DNA from: Sedimenticola hydrogenitrophicus
Lineage (GTDB): Bacteria > Pseudomonadota > Gammaproteobacteria > Chromatiales > Chromatiaceae
DNA: 64,000 nt
Reading direction: 5' to 3'
Assembly (NCBI RefSeq): GCF_025175675.1
Contig: NZ_JANIOA010000010.1
Span: 1 to 64,000 of the forward strand
The notes below the pieces were generated by a model that was not told where the DNA came from, did no database searches, and saw nothing but the letters and a program-made list of their open reading frames with translations. This document shows positions 33,953 through 42,386 of the stretch, piece after piece. The number at the start of each line of letters is the position of its first letter. Within the stretch, counting starts at the first letter, position 1. The translations under genes and the position numbers were made by a program.

Positions 33953-34810
33953 CTACCCCCCCAGAAACAGCCGTTCCACCTCGGGGTTTTTCAACAACTC
34001 GTCGCCGCGACCGGCCAGCGCCACCTGACCGGAGACCAGCACGTATCCGATGTCGGCAAACTCCAGACCCTTGGTGGCGTTCTGCTCCACCAATACGATG
34101 GTTTTGCCATCCTGATGCTGCAGGTCGTCGAGGATCCCGAACACCATGTCGATATAGCGGGGTTCGAGTCCGATGGACGGCTCGTCCACCAGCAGCGCTT
34201 CGGGCTGCATGATCAAGGCGCGCGAGATCTCCAGCAGCCGCCGCTCGCCGCCGGACAGCACCCCGGCCCGTTGCTGTCGCCGCTCCGCCAGGCGGGGATA
34301 TTTATCCAGTACCCGTTCGGTGGCCTCACGCACCGCCTGGCGGTCGTTCAACAGGTAGCCTCCCATGTTCAGATTTTCCTCCACCGTCATGTCGGGGAAG
34401 ACCGAGTTGTCCTGCAGGATATAGGCGATGCGGGCGTGGCGCAGTTTATCCTTTGGGCTGAGATGGGTGATCTCGGTGTCGCCCATGTAAATGCGTCCGC
34501 CACGGATATTGGTGAAGCCGTAGACTGTATGCAACACGGTGGATTTGCCCGCGCCATTGGGGCCGATCAGGCAGAGCGATTGACCCTGGCCCACATAGAG
34601 ATCGATCCGGTGCAGGATCTCCATGCGCCCATAGCCGGCCGTCAGCGACTCGATGCGCAACCGGGGTGCCCCGTCGGCCAATGCCATCATCGCCTCACGC
34701 TTCGGCCCCCGAGCGGCGATGCGCCCGGCTGCACGTGCCACCTCATCGACCGACAACGCGCTCTCCACGCGACCCAGTGCGGCGTCGGTTTTTACCCGAT
34801 TCCCGCTCAT
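33953..34810 (-). CDS. livF: LivF-type ABC transporter ATP-binding protein
   Basis: A 285-residue ATPase of a branched-chain amino acid-type ABC importer. Walker A is GPNGAGKST, the signature is LSGGERRLLEISRAL, Walker B is ALLVDEPSIGL, and the switch histidine is replaced in LVEQNATKGL, as usual for LivF. The first 45 residues form an extension not seen in standard LivF. Start 34810 overlaps the livG stop by four bases, which supports the long form; an internal ATG near residue 41 is an alternative. It is last in the operon. Confidence 0.92.
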   Translation of the reverse strand: MSGNRVKTDAALGRVESALSVDEVARAAGRIAARGPKREAMMALADGAPRLRIESLTAGYGRMEILHRIDLYVGQGQSLCLIGPNGAGKSTVLHTVYGFTNIRGGRIYMGDTEITHLSPKDKLRHARIAYILQDNSVFPDMTVEENLNMGGYLLNDRQAVREATERVLDKYPRLAERRQQRAGVLSGGERRLLEISRALIMQPEALLVDEPSIGLEPRYIDMVFGILDDLQHQDGKTIVLVEQNATKGLEFADIGYVLVSGQVALAGRGDELLKNPEVERLFLGG

Positions 34811-35550
34811 TGGACCCCCAGATAGGCGTCAATGACCCGTTGGTCGGTACGGATCTGCTCCGGGGTTCCCGAGGCCAGCAGCCGGCCGCGGGACAGGCAA
34901 TGCAGCTCCTGGGCCAGATTCATGATCACGCTCATATTGTGTTCGATCACCAGGAGAGTGATGCCGAGGCGTTCGTTGACCCGCTGCAGCCGCTCGATGA
35001 TGCCGTTGATCAGGGTGGGATTGATTCCCGCGGTGGGCTCGTCGAGCAGCAACAGTTTGGGTTCATTCATCAACGCCATGGCAAACTCCAGCAGCTTCTG
35101 CTGGCCGAATGAAAGATCCCCCGCCAGCAGGTGGCGCTTACTGTAGAGGCCGGCAAACTCCAGCAGCGCCTCGGCCTTGTCCCGGTCTTCGCGCGGACAG
35201 TGCGCCAGCATATGCCACAGCCCCTGATGGCTATGCGGGGTGCTGATGAGCATGTTCTGCACACAATCCATGAGGCCGTAGATGCGGGTCTGCTGGAAGG
35301 TGCGCAACAACCCGAGACGGGCGATCTGCGGCACCCGCAGCCGGGTGATCTCCCGCTCTTCAAAGCGGATCGATCCGGCATCGATGGGATAGTAACCAAC
35401 GATGGCGTTGAACAGCGTGGTCTTGCCCGAACCGTTGGGACCGATCAGCCCGATGATGCCGCCTTCGGGTACGCTCAGGCTGATCGCCTCATTGGCCACG
35501 ATACCGCCGAAGCGTTTGCTGACCCCCTGTACCTCAAGCAGGGTGGTCAT
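34807..35550 (-). CDS. livG: LivG-type ABC transporter ATP-binding protein
   Basis: A 247-residue ATPase. Walker A is GPNGSGKTT, signature LSFGQQKLLEFAMAL, Walker B LLLLDEPTAGI, and the switch histidine is in LLVIEHNMSVIM. It pairs with LivF beneath the LivH/LivM channel. Its ends overlap both livM and livF by four bases, giving tight translational coupling. Confidence 0.94.
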   Translation of the reverse strand: MTTLLEVQGVSKRFGGIVANEAISLSVPEGGIIGLIGPNGSGKTTLFNAIVGYYPIDAGSIRFEEREITRLRVPQIARLGLLRTFQQTRIYGLMDCVQNMLISTPHSHQGLWHMLAHCPREDRDKAEALLEFAGLYSKRHLLAGDLSFGQQKLLEFAMALMNEPKLLLLDEPTAGINPTLINGIIERLQRVNERLGITLLVIEHNMSVIMNLAQELHCLSRGRLLASGTPEQIRTDQRVIDAYLGVQ

Positions 35551-36542
35551 CGGGTCTCCTCGCCACCCTGGCGGTCGGTATCCACATGCTGGCCGAACCG
35601 CTGGGGCCAGGTTTCACGCACCCAACCCAGGATCCCCTGGGGGAAGAACACCACGATCAACACGATGAGGGCGCCCAGGGCCACCCGCTGCCAGCCGAAC
35701 AGGAAATTCCAGAACAGCTCCTGGGTGAGGTGAAACACGGCGGCGCCCAGCACCGGGCCCCAGATGGTGCCCTTGCCCCCCAGGATGGCCATGAGGATCA
35801 TCCAGACACCGAAGGTGGCGCCGGAGAAGGCCACGTCGCGCGGATCAATAAAGCCGATCAGGTTGCCCACGGCGCCGCCTGTCAGGGCGAGAAAAAAGGC
35901 CGCTACGCACCAGGCCACCGTCTTGTAGCGCGTGGTGTGCAGCCCCATCGCCTCCGCCTTGTCCTCGTCGTCGCGGATGGCGTTGATAGCCAGTCCGAAG
36001 CGGCCCTGGTACAAGCGGCGCAAGGTGAAGAAGCCCGTGCCGGTAATGGTCAGCGACAGGAAATAGTAAAACAGGTCGCGCTCGCCGATCCCGCCCGGAT
36101 ATTGCGGCGTGACCATGCCCGAGCCGGCCCCGAGATACTCCCAGCCACCGGCAATCTCGCCGGCCGCCACCCCAAGCCCCAGGGTGCAGATGGCGAAGTA
36201 GTGGCCGCGCATGCCCAGTACCCCCGCACCCAGCAGCGCCGAGACCGCGGTGCTGAGCAGGGCCGCGCACAGCAGGCCCAGAGCGAGGGCGGTGAAATAG
36301 TCCAGCCCGGAATCGCGTTGAACGACGGCGCAGGCGTAAGCACCAATGCCGAAGAACAAAACGTTGCCAAAAGAGTTGTAGCCCATTTGCCCGCCCAGCA
36401 GGTCCCAGGTTAGGGCAAACACCACCATCACCCAGAGGAAGGTGAACTGGGTGATGAAATTGGGCAGCAGCCAGGGGATGAGCAGGGCTGCTACACCGAT
36501 CCCGGTTATCAACAGGTATTCGTAGACCGGCGCGCGGTTCAT
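35547..36542 (-). CDS. livM: LivM-type ABC transporter permease
   Basis: A 331-residue inner-membrane permease with eight or nine helices. The conserved region GDLLGGQMGYNSFGNVLFFG and the coupling-helix stretch IRDDEDKAEAMGL are typical of LivM. ATG 36542 was chosen because it overlaps the livH stop (ATGA) and starts at the family N-terminus; the longer upstream frame runs into livH sequence. It forms the channel with LivH. Confidence 0.94.
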   Translation of the reverse strand: MNRAPVYEYLLITGIGVAALLIPWLLPNFITQFTFLWVMVVFALTWDLLGGQMGYNSFGNVLFFGIGAYACAVVQRDSGLDYFTALALGLLCAALLSTAVSALLGAGVLGMRGHYFAICTLGLGVAAGEIAGGWEYLGAGSGMVTPQYPGGIGERDLFYYFLSLTITGTGFFTLRRLYQGRFGLAINAIRDDEDKAEAMGLHTTRYKTVAWCVAAFFLALTGGAVGNLIGFIDPRDVAFSGATFGVWMILMAILGGKGTIWGPVLGAAVFHLTQELFWNFLFGWQRVALGALIVLIVVFFPQGILGWVRETWPQRFGQHVDTDRQGGEETR

Positions 36543-37438
36543 TTCAGGTACTGCCGCTTGCGGCCCAACAGGAGGTTGCGGGCCAGCAGAATGACGACCA
36601 GCAGTGTGAACACGAAGGCGGCCTGGTACTCCACCCCCAACACAAACCCGGCAAAGTTTTCCGCGGCGCCGAGCCCCAGGCCGGCAGCGATAACCCCCAA
36701 CAGATTCCCCAGCCCGGCCACCACCACGATCATGAAGGAGCGAATGGTGTAGACCAGGCCGAAATAGGGATGAATGATCCAGGTCATCGCCACCAGGGCA
36801 CCGGCGGCTCCACAGATGGCGGCATTCAGGGCGAAGGTGGTGGCATAGACCCGGTCGGTGTCGATGCCCATGATGCGCGCCGCGCGGGCGTTCTGCGCAG
36901 TCGCCCGGATGGCCTGTCCCAGACGTGACTTTTTCAGAAACAGCCACAACGCACCGCCGGTCAGCACCGCGATCAGGGCCGCGGCCAGCTTGATGTTGGC
37001 GATGGTGACCATGCCGTCGAACAGGAAACTGGTCCCCAGTTCGCCCTCGGCCGTGCGCACGTCGGCACCGAACATCTGGTTGGCCAGTTGCTGCAGCAGG
37101 ATGCTGATGCCGAAGGTAGCCAGCAGCGAGATGAACAGGTCGCGGTCGACAATGCGAAAGATCACCAGCCGATAGATCAGCCAGCCGAGCAGATACAGCA
37201 ACAAGGCCGCCAGCGGCACGCCCAGCATGGGATGGATCCCGGCCTCGGCCAACAGCACCGCGACAAAGCCACCCAGCATGACGTACTCGCCCTGGGACAC
37301 GTTGATGATATTCATCACCCCCCAGACCAGGGCCATACCGTAGGCCGCGAGGGCAAAAATGGCACCCGCCAGCAGGCCATCCAGCAGGAGTTGCACCAGC
37401 AGGATGGGTGCGTCAACCAGAATGGTGATGTTGTCCAT
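36539..37438 (-). CDS. livH: LivH-type ABC transporter permease
   Basis: A 299-residue permease with about eight helices. FALAAYGMALVWGVMNIINVSQGEYVMLG, abbreviated here to its GVMNIINVSQGEYVMLG part, is characteristic of LivH, as is the coupling motif IRATAQNARAARIMGI. It is the first membrane gene after the binding-protein gene, from which a strong hairpin separates it. Confidence 0.94.
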   Translation of the reverse strand: MDNITILVDAPILLVQLLLDGLLAGAIFALAAYGMALVWGVMNIINVSQGEYVMLGGFVAVLLAEAGIHPMLGVPLAALLLYLLGWLIYRLVIFRIVDRDLFISLLATFGISILLQQLANQMFGADVRTAEGELGTSFLFDGMVTIANIKLAAALIAVLTGGALWLFLKKSRLGQAIRATAQNARAARIMGIDTDRVYATTFALNAAICGAAGALVAMTWIIHPYFGLVYTIRSFMIVVVAGLGNLLGVIAAGLGLGAAENFAGFVLGVEYQAAFVFTLLVVILLARNLLLGRKRQYLK

Positions 37439-37456
37439 GGCAGGCTCCCGATGATA

Positions 37457-37482
37457 ACCGGGGCATCGACCGATGCCCCGGT
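37457..37482 (-). promoter_or_regulatory. Hairpin between binding-protein and permease genes
   Basis: Perfect arms ACCGGGGCATCG and CGATGCCCCGGT, 12 bp each, separated by two bases. Transcription runs from the binding-protein gene through this stem into livH. Such stems commonly stabilise the upstream message or attenuate, giving more binding protein than permease. No T-run is seen. Confidence 0.6.
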
Positions 37483-37502
37483 GTTGTTAACTGGTCCCCG
37501 CC

Positions 37503-38744
37503 TCAGGGCTGACGCTGCGCCCAGGGCGGCGTCGGGTGGCGCAGCTCGGACGAGGCCCACTTGGTGGGCGCCACCACCTTGTATTCGCCATCCTGTACCT
37601 GATACAACACCATCGGCTTGGCAATGTTCTTGCCGCTATCGTCAAAGTCGATATGGCCGTAGAAGGTCTCACGGTCGGTGGTGGCGAGGGCGTCGCGCAC
37701 CTTCTCCTTGTCGATCGAGCCGGCACGCTGAAAGGCATCCACAAAGGTCAGTACCGTGGCGGTGCTCTCGGCGGCCTGGTAGGGCGGTGCGTAGTTATAG
37801 GTGGTTTCAAACAGCTGGGCGTACTCCTCGGCGGTGCCGAACCATTCGTCTTTATAACTTAGGGTTCGGTCCCACTGGGAGGCACACAACGCGTACTCGG
37901 CGGTCTTGCCAAATTTGTCGATCACCTGGGCCGAGTCGCAGTGGGTCAGGGCCAGCATCGGCACATCAATTTTCATCTCAGACACTTGGCGAATGGCCAA
38001 TGCCGCCCCCTTGGCATGCCCCGAGACCACCAGCAGGTCGGGTTTGAGGGCGCGCACCTTGGTCAGCGAGGTCGACATGTCGTTGATCTCCGGGGGGAGC
38101 TTGTCGTCGATCACCATCTTCATGCCGTGGCGTTTGGCATCGTCCAGCACTCCTGCGCGTACATCCTGCGAGAAGGGGTCGTTTTCAAACACGCCGGCGA
38201 TGCGCACACTGGACGGTTCCTTGCCCATGGCGGACGCACGTTCCGCGGCCAGATCGACTGCCGATTGAAGGTATTGCTCGGAGGTGGAGAGGACCGCGAA
38301 CAGATAGCGGTAGCCCTGATCGAACAGGGCGCGCGAGGCGCCGTTGCCCTCCACCATGGGCACCCGGTACTTCTCGGTGACCGGTGCGATCGCCTTGGTG
38401 AGCCCGGAGCTGTAGGGCCCCAGGATGAAATTCACCTTGTCCTGGTTGACCAGCCGTTCGATCAACTGGGTGCCGCGCGCCGGGGTGGACTCATCATCGT
38501 AATAGATGATCTTCAATTCATAGGTGTTGTCGCCCACCTTGATACCGCCGGTCTCGTTGATCCGTGCAACGGCCAGATCGTAGCCGTTCTTGGTGTGCAT
38601 GCCGTTGGTGGAGTATTTGCCGGTAAAAGAGACGGCGGCACCCAGGGTAATCGTCTCCGCGGCATATACGCCGGTAGTTGCCAGGGCAGACCATGCCAGG
38701 GTGAATGCGCATAGCGTCGGCAGGATTTTAGTCGTCCTGAACAT
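37503..38744 (-). CDS. ABC transporter substrate-binding protein (Leu/Ile/Val or amide type)
   Basis: A 413-residue periplasmic binding protein with a signal peptide (residues 1-29, cleavage near VYAAET). The mature part starts with TLGAAVSFTGKYSTNG and contains YDDESTPARGTQLIERLV and GPYSSGLTKAIAPV, typical of the type I LivK/AmiC-like fold. The ligand may be branched-chain amino acids, other amino acids or amides; the sequence does not decide. It is first in the livKHMGF-like operon. AGGAGG lies upstream of the ATG. Confidence 0.92.
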   Translation of the reverse strand: MFRTTKILPTLCAFTLAWSALATTGVYAAETITLGAAVSFTGKYSTNGMHTKNGYDLAVARINETGGIKVGDNTYELKIIYYDDESTPARGTQLIERLVNQDKVNFILGPYSSGLTKAIAPVTEKYRVPMVEGNGASRALFDQGYRYLFAVLSTSEQYLQSAVDLAAERASAMGKEPSSVRIAGVFENDPFSQDVRAGVLDDAKRHGMKMVIDDKLPPEINDMSTSLTKVRALKPDLLVVSGHAKGAALAIRQVSEMKIDVPMLALTHCDSAQVIDKFGKTAEYALCASQWDRTLSYKDEWFGTAEEYAQLFETTYNYAPPYQAAESTATVLTFVDAFQRAGSIDKEKVRDALATTDRETFYGHIDFDDSGKNIAKPMVLYQVQDGEYKVVAPTKWASSELRHPTPPWAQRQP

Positions 38745-39047
38745 CGTCGCGTCCTCCTTTTGGTAGGGAAGTCCGGGGTTGGCCGGTATACGTGGGACAG
38801 CGTTTTGGAAAGGTCACTGGCGCGTCCGTCCCGAAGCAGGAGATGAAACATCGGCCGAATCCGGCCGATTGAGTCATTATTCTCATAGTAGAACAGCCGG
38901 CTGGGAACGCAAGCGCGTGCCGGCGGCCAGCCAATCGTTCACAGCGTCAACTGGCAGGAGGTGGACCGGCCAGGCCTGCCCGGATCACCCTGATGCATTC
39001 CGTCCCCGCAAGTGATACTTTATGTCGCCATTATCGGGGGAGCGGAC
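38745..39047. other. Divergent promoter region before the binding-protein gene
   Basis: About 300 bases without a gene. A perfect 8-bp inverted repeat ATCGGCCG / CGGCCGAT with loop AATC (38850-38869) lies about 110 bases upstream of the binding-protein start and may be a regulator site or small stem. No other structure was recognised. Confidence 0.45.
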
Positions 39048-39560
39048 ATGAAGTTTGATATCAGTGAGCAGGAGAGCAGTCGGGCCAAGGTGCCTCATGA
39101 GATTTTTCTCACCAATCTGGTGGGCAACCATATTCTCTGGTTTATCGCCTCGCTGGGGCTGGTCCGTTCCTACTGGCAGCCGCTCGCCCTGGTGCCCCTG
39201 GTCTCCATTCTGCTGCTCGGCTATACCCTGTGGCGGGCGAAACGGGCCAAAACCGTCGACTCCTGGTATGTGATGTGCCACTGGCAGCTGTGTGCCGCAC
39301 GCAGCCGGGTCTTTATCCTGACCTTGAGCGTGTTCGGTTTTATCGCCTTTCTCGGCTGGGTGGGATTCACCTATTTGGGGATGAAACAGGTGGCGGTGAT
39401 GGCGCTGATCGGCGGGGTCGGGGTGCTCCCGGTGATGGTCACCGTGCTGATACTGATCCTGATGGAATCCGATGCCCTGCATCAGGCGGCGCTGCACAAG
39501 CTGCCGAAACGGATGATCGAACAATATCCGAATCCGGATATCGAGGTGCTGGAGGAGTAG
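39048..39560 (+). CDS. Conserved hypothetical membrane protein
   Basis: A 170-residue protein with four hydrophobic segments (about residues 30-45, 48-65, 90-112 and 115-140). The N-terminal part (EIFLTNLVGNHILWFIASLG) and the middle WYVMCHWQLCAARSRVF give it a distinctive look, but I cannot name a family. ATG 39048 follows GGGGGAGC and is preferred to an upstream frame start at 39012. It is a single gene. Confidence 0.75.
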   Translation: MKFDISEQESSRAKVPHEIFLTNLVGNHILWFIASLGLVRSYWQPLALVPLVSILLLGYTLWRAKRAKTVDSWYVMCHWQLCAARSRVFILTLSVFGFIAFLGWVGFTYLGMKQVAVMALIGGVGVLPVMVTVLILILMESDALHQAALHKLPKRMIEQYPNPDIEVLEE

Positions 39561-39596
39561 GAGCGGCTCGGCCGTGAAATCGTGTTCGCCGGATCA

Positions 39597-39676
39597 GGGG
39601 TTGGTGTGAGGGACGAACCCCGACATCATGGTTGGACGGAATTACCTTGGGGTTCGCAAGCTCACCCCAACCTACC
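39597..39676. repeat. Palindromic repeat GGTAGGTTGGGG, copy 2
   Basis: An inverted repeat related to 3107-3196: the right arm CTCACCCCAACCTACC is intact, the left arm (GGGGTTGGTGTGAG) is decayed, and inner arms GAACCCCGAC / CTTGGGGTTC remain. It ends 11 bases from the stop codon of the TauE/SafE-like gene. Confidence 0.75.
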
Positions 39677-39687
39677 AACTGCCGGCC

Positions 39688-40380
39688 CTATGACATCAGC
39701 CGTGTCGCGCTCCACAGGGTATAGACTCCGAACAACATCACCGTCACGCCAGCCACCTTGCGTGCCGTTTGCGAGCGGGCAAGTCGTGCGGCGGCACCGG
39801 CCATCAACCCGATCGCCAGCAGGTTGGGCAGGGTGCCGAGGGCGAAGGCGAACATCAGCGCGGCGCCCTGCAGCGCGCCACCCGATGACACCGCATTGAT
39901 CAGCATGGTGTAGACCAGGCCGCACGGCAACCAGCCCCAAAGCATGCCGATGGCCAGCGCCTGGGCCGGGGATTGCACTGGCATCAGCTTGCGTCCAATC
40001 GGTTCAATGCGCCGCCACAACAGACCGCCCACCCGTTCCACCCGGTTCAACACCATCCACCAGCCGGCCAGATAGAGCCCCAGCAGGACCATGAACAGGC
40101 CTGCCAGCAGCAGCAGTGCCTGCTGTGCCGCCTGGATCGGCATCAGCTCCGCCAGCAGCAGGCCGAGTCCGCCCATGATGGCGCCGGCGGTCACATAGCT
40201 GAGCAGGCGGCCCAGGTTGTAGGAGAGCTGGAACGGCAGCTGTGTGGCGAGAGAGCGGCGATCGGTCTCAGGCAGGCCGAAGGTGAGGGCGCCGACGATG
40301 CCGCCGCACATGCCGATGCAGTGGACACCGCCGAGCAGGCCGACGATAAAGGCGCTGAAGTAGGGGAGCAGAGATTCCAT
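39688..40380 (-). CDS. Sulfite exporter TauE/SafE family protein
   Basis: A 230-residue inner-membrane protein with six hydrophobic segments. The motifs GGVHCIGMCGGIVGAL near the N-terminus and GMLWGWLPCGLVYTML in the second half are diagnostic for the DsbD-like/SafE group often found beside cytochrome oxidase and cytochrome c maturation genes. The paired cysteines hint at copper or thiol transport, not sulfite export as such. It lies at the end of the cox assembly cluster, 29 bases after the SCO gene, and is probably co-transcribed. Confidence 0.88.
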   Translation of the reverse strand: MESLLPYFSAFIVGLLGGVHCIGMCGGIVGALTFGLPETDRRSLATQLPFQLSYNLGRLLSYVTAGAIMGGLGLLLAELMPIQAAQQALLLLAGLFMVLLGLYLAGWWMVLNRVERVGGLLWRRIEPIGRKLMPVQSPAQALAIGMLWGWLPCGLVYTMLINAVSSGGALQGAALMFAFALGTLPNLLAIGLMAGAAARLARSQTARKVAGVTVMLFGVYTLWSATRLMS

Positions 40381-40409
40381 GGGGAAGCAAGGATATCAGA
40401 CCGGACGTC

Positions 40410-41069
40410 TCATTGCGTGGTGATTCTGATCAGATCCTTCGCCATGCCCTCGACCTCGTGGGGGGCGCTGAACAGCGCCTGGAACTCTCCCCGGGGATTG
40501 GTCAGGATGATGGCGGTGGAGTGGTCCATGAGATAACCCATGGCGCTGTTTTCCGTATCCACGCGGGCATGCAGTACGCCCAGTTGCCGGGTCAGTTTAT
40601 CCAGTTCCCGCCGCTCGCCGGTGACGCCGAGAAATGCCGGGTCGAAATAGGTCACGTAATCGGCCAGCACCTGTGGTGTATCCCGCTCCGGATCGATGGT
40701 GACAAAGGCGGTTTTGATCGGCATGTCGGGCGACGCCTGTCTCAGGCGGTCAGCCAGCCGGGCCAGCAGGGCGAGGGTGGTGGGACAGACGTCGGGACAA
40801 CGGGTGTAGCCGAACGAGAGCAGGTGCCAGGCCCCTTTGATCGACTCCTGGGAGAACTCGCCGCCGCCATGGGTGGTCAGGCGGAAGGGGGCGAGTGGCC
40901 GGGGGGCTGGAATCAGCGTGCCGCTGGTCAGCTGTGGCACTGCCGTTCCGTCCATTGGTTGCTCCGCCTGTCTGAGGAGCAGACCGGCGCTCAGCCCGAC
41001 GACCATCAAAATGAGGGCGAGCGGGATCAGCCAGGGTCGTTTCGGGTTATTGCCGGTGGTCGGTTGCAT
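40410..41069 (-). CDS. SCO1/SenC family copper chaperone
   Basis: A 219-residue protein with an N-terminal membrane anchor (residues 12-31) and a thioredoxin-like domain. Copper ligands are the CxxxC pair in GYTRCPDVCPTTLALL and the histidine in YLMDHSTAII. It delivers copper to the CuA site of cytochrome oxidase subunit II. ATG 41069 was chosen; the upstream extension of the frame reads through a GTAAC-type miniature element and is not genuine. Confidence 0.94.
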   Translation of the reverse strand: MQPTTGNNPKRPWLIPLALILMVVGLSAGLLLRQAEQPMDGTAVPQLTSGTLIPAPRPLAPFRLTTHGGGEFSQESIKGAWHLLSFGYTRCPDVCPTTLALLARLADRLRQASPDMPIKTAFVTIDPERDTPQVLADYVTYFDPAFLGVTGERRELDKLTRQLGVLHARVDTENSAMGYLMDHSTAIILTNPRGEFQALFSAPHEVEGMAKDLIRITTQ

Positions 41070-41081
41070 GGTTGTTCCTAT

Positions 41082-41288
41082 GTAACTATTCACGGGGTGA
41101 TTAGCCTGCCTTGCCGGCCTCACACGATGGCTTGTTTCCTCGAATCCGGCCCCATTTTCAGCGCCTGCCCAAACTCGCTTCGCTCAGACAAGGGCAGGCT
41201 TGAATCTGAAAACGGGGCCGGATTAGAGGCGCCATCAAGATCGGCCAACAAGTCAGGCCAATCAATTGCAGACCGGTTGAGTAGTTAT
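41082..41288. mobile_element. GTAAC-ended miniature element, copy B
   Basis: A 207-bp element related to 32682-32940, with ends GTAACTATTCAC and (inverted) ATAACTACTCAA. Flanking 8-mers GTTCCTAT and ATTCCTAT differ at one base, consistent with an older target duplication. It is inserted in the ctaA-SCO gap, 12 bases before the SCO start codon, so it may interfere with or supply upstream signals of that gene. Confidence 0.8.
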
Positions 41289-41297
41289 ATTCCTATA

Positions 41298-42326
41298 TCA
41301 CTCAATCCTATAGGCGCGTTTCAGCTGCCAGTTCAGGGTCAGCAGGGTCAGTAGCAGCAGGACGGCGACCCCATTATGGGCCACCGCCACCGGCAGTGGC
41401 AGATGGCCCAGCACGTTGGTGATTCCCAGCCCCAGTTGCAGCAGCAACAGCAGGCCGATGGCCCAGGCCAGTCGCTGGGTGATGGCTGCCCGCCCGGTCC
41501 GGTAGAGCAGCACCGCCAGCAGCAGCAGATAGAGGGCGGTCACCAGCGCACCCACGCGGTGGACCAGGTGAATGGCGGTGCGTGCCTCGGCGCTGAGGAT
41601 ACCGTATTCGTAATTGATGCCGGTGCCGTGCCACAGGGTGAAGGCCTGGGCGAAATCCATGCCCGGCCACCAGAGGCCGGAGTGGCAGGTGGGGAACTCG
41701 CTGCAGCCGATGGCCGCGTAGTTGGTGCTGGTCCAGCCACCCAGGGTGATCTGCAGCAGCAGTATTACCAGGCCGATCCTGGCCAACAGCAGCAGCCGGC
41801 CGGGGCGGTGGATGACATAGCGGTTCATCCCCGGGCCGTACAGGCGCAGGGTCAGGATCCAGAGCAGGGCGGCGGTGATAAATCCCCCCAAAAGATGGGA
41901 GGTGACGATGGCCGGCTTAACCAGTAGAGTAACCGTCCACATGCCGAGGGCGGCCTGCAGGGCGACGATCAGCACCAGCAGCCAGGGCAGCAGGCGGGGG
42001 TGTTCGGAGGGCTTTCCACGGCCCAGGGAGCGTAGCGCCAGGAACAGAATCGCCAGTCCCAGGGTGCCGGCCAGGTAGCGATGGGCCATCTCCTTCCACG
42101 CCTTGTGCACCTCGACCGGCCGGCCGGGGTAGGCGCTGTTGGCGGAGCTGATCTGCGGTTCGCTGGTGGGTGCAATCAGGTTACCATAGCAGCCCGGCCA
42201 GTCGGGGCAACCAAGCCCCGCATCGGAGAGCCGGACATAGGCGCCCAGCACGATCACCAGTAGCGCCAGCAGGGTGACGGCGAGGGCATAGCGGGCGTGT
42301 GTCAGTGACGGGTTGTGCATGGCCAT
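41298..42326 (-). CDS. ctaA: Heme A synthase (CtaA/COX15)
   Basis: A 342-residue inner-membrane enzyme with eight helices that oxidises the methyl group of heme O to give heme A. Heme-ligand histidines lie in VEVHKAWKEMAHRYLAG, VTSHLLGG, IHLVHRVGA and AVAHNGVAVL, and GCPDWPGCYG is the conserved first periplasmic loop. It works with CtaB for the aa3 oxidase encoded nearby. ATG 42326 or the ATG two codons later can serve. It is divergent from the heme-copper oxidase-like gene. Confidence 0.94.
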   Translation of the reverse strand: MAMHNPSLTHARYALAVTLLALLVIVLGAYVRLSDAGLGCPDWPGCYGNLIAPTSEPQISSANSAYPGRPVEVHKAWKEMAHRYLAGTLGLAILFLALRSLGRGKPSEHPRLLPWLLVLIVALQAALGMWTVTLLVKPAIVTSHLLGGFITAALLWILTLRLYGPGMNRYVIHRPGRLLLLARIGLVILLLQITLGGWTSTNYAAIGCSEFPTCHSGLWWPGMDFAQAFTLWHGTGINYEYGILSAEARTAIHLVHRVGALVTALYLLLLAVLLYRTGRAAITQRLAWAIGLLLLLQLGLGITNVLGHLPLPVAVAHNGVAVLLLLTLLTLNWQLKRAYRIE

Positions 42327-42386
42327 TTTGGTGAATCAGCGCCTTTTCCGAAGATTATTTATATAGATCAAAGAGGTGGGAGACAA

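Noticed and set aside
36543-36947. Longer start for LivM
   Set aside because: The extra 135 residues are the opposite-phase reading of livH; the ATGA overlap marks the true start.
41070-41123. Longer start for the SCO protein
   Set aside because: The added residues come from the GTAAC miniature element; ATG 41069 directly precedes the membrane anchor.
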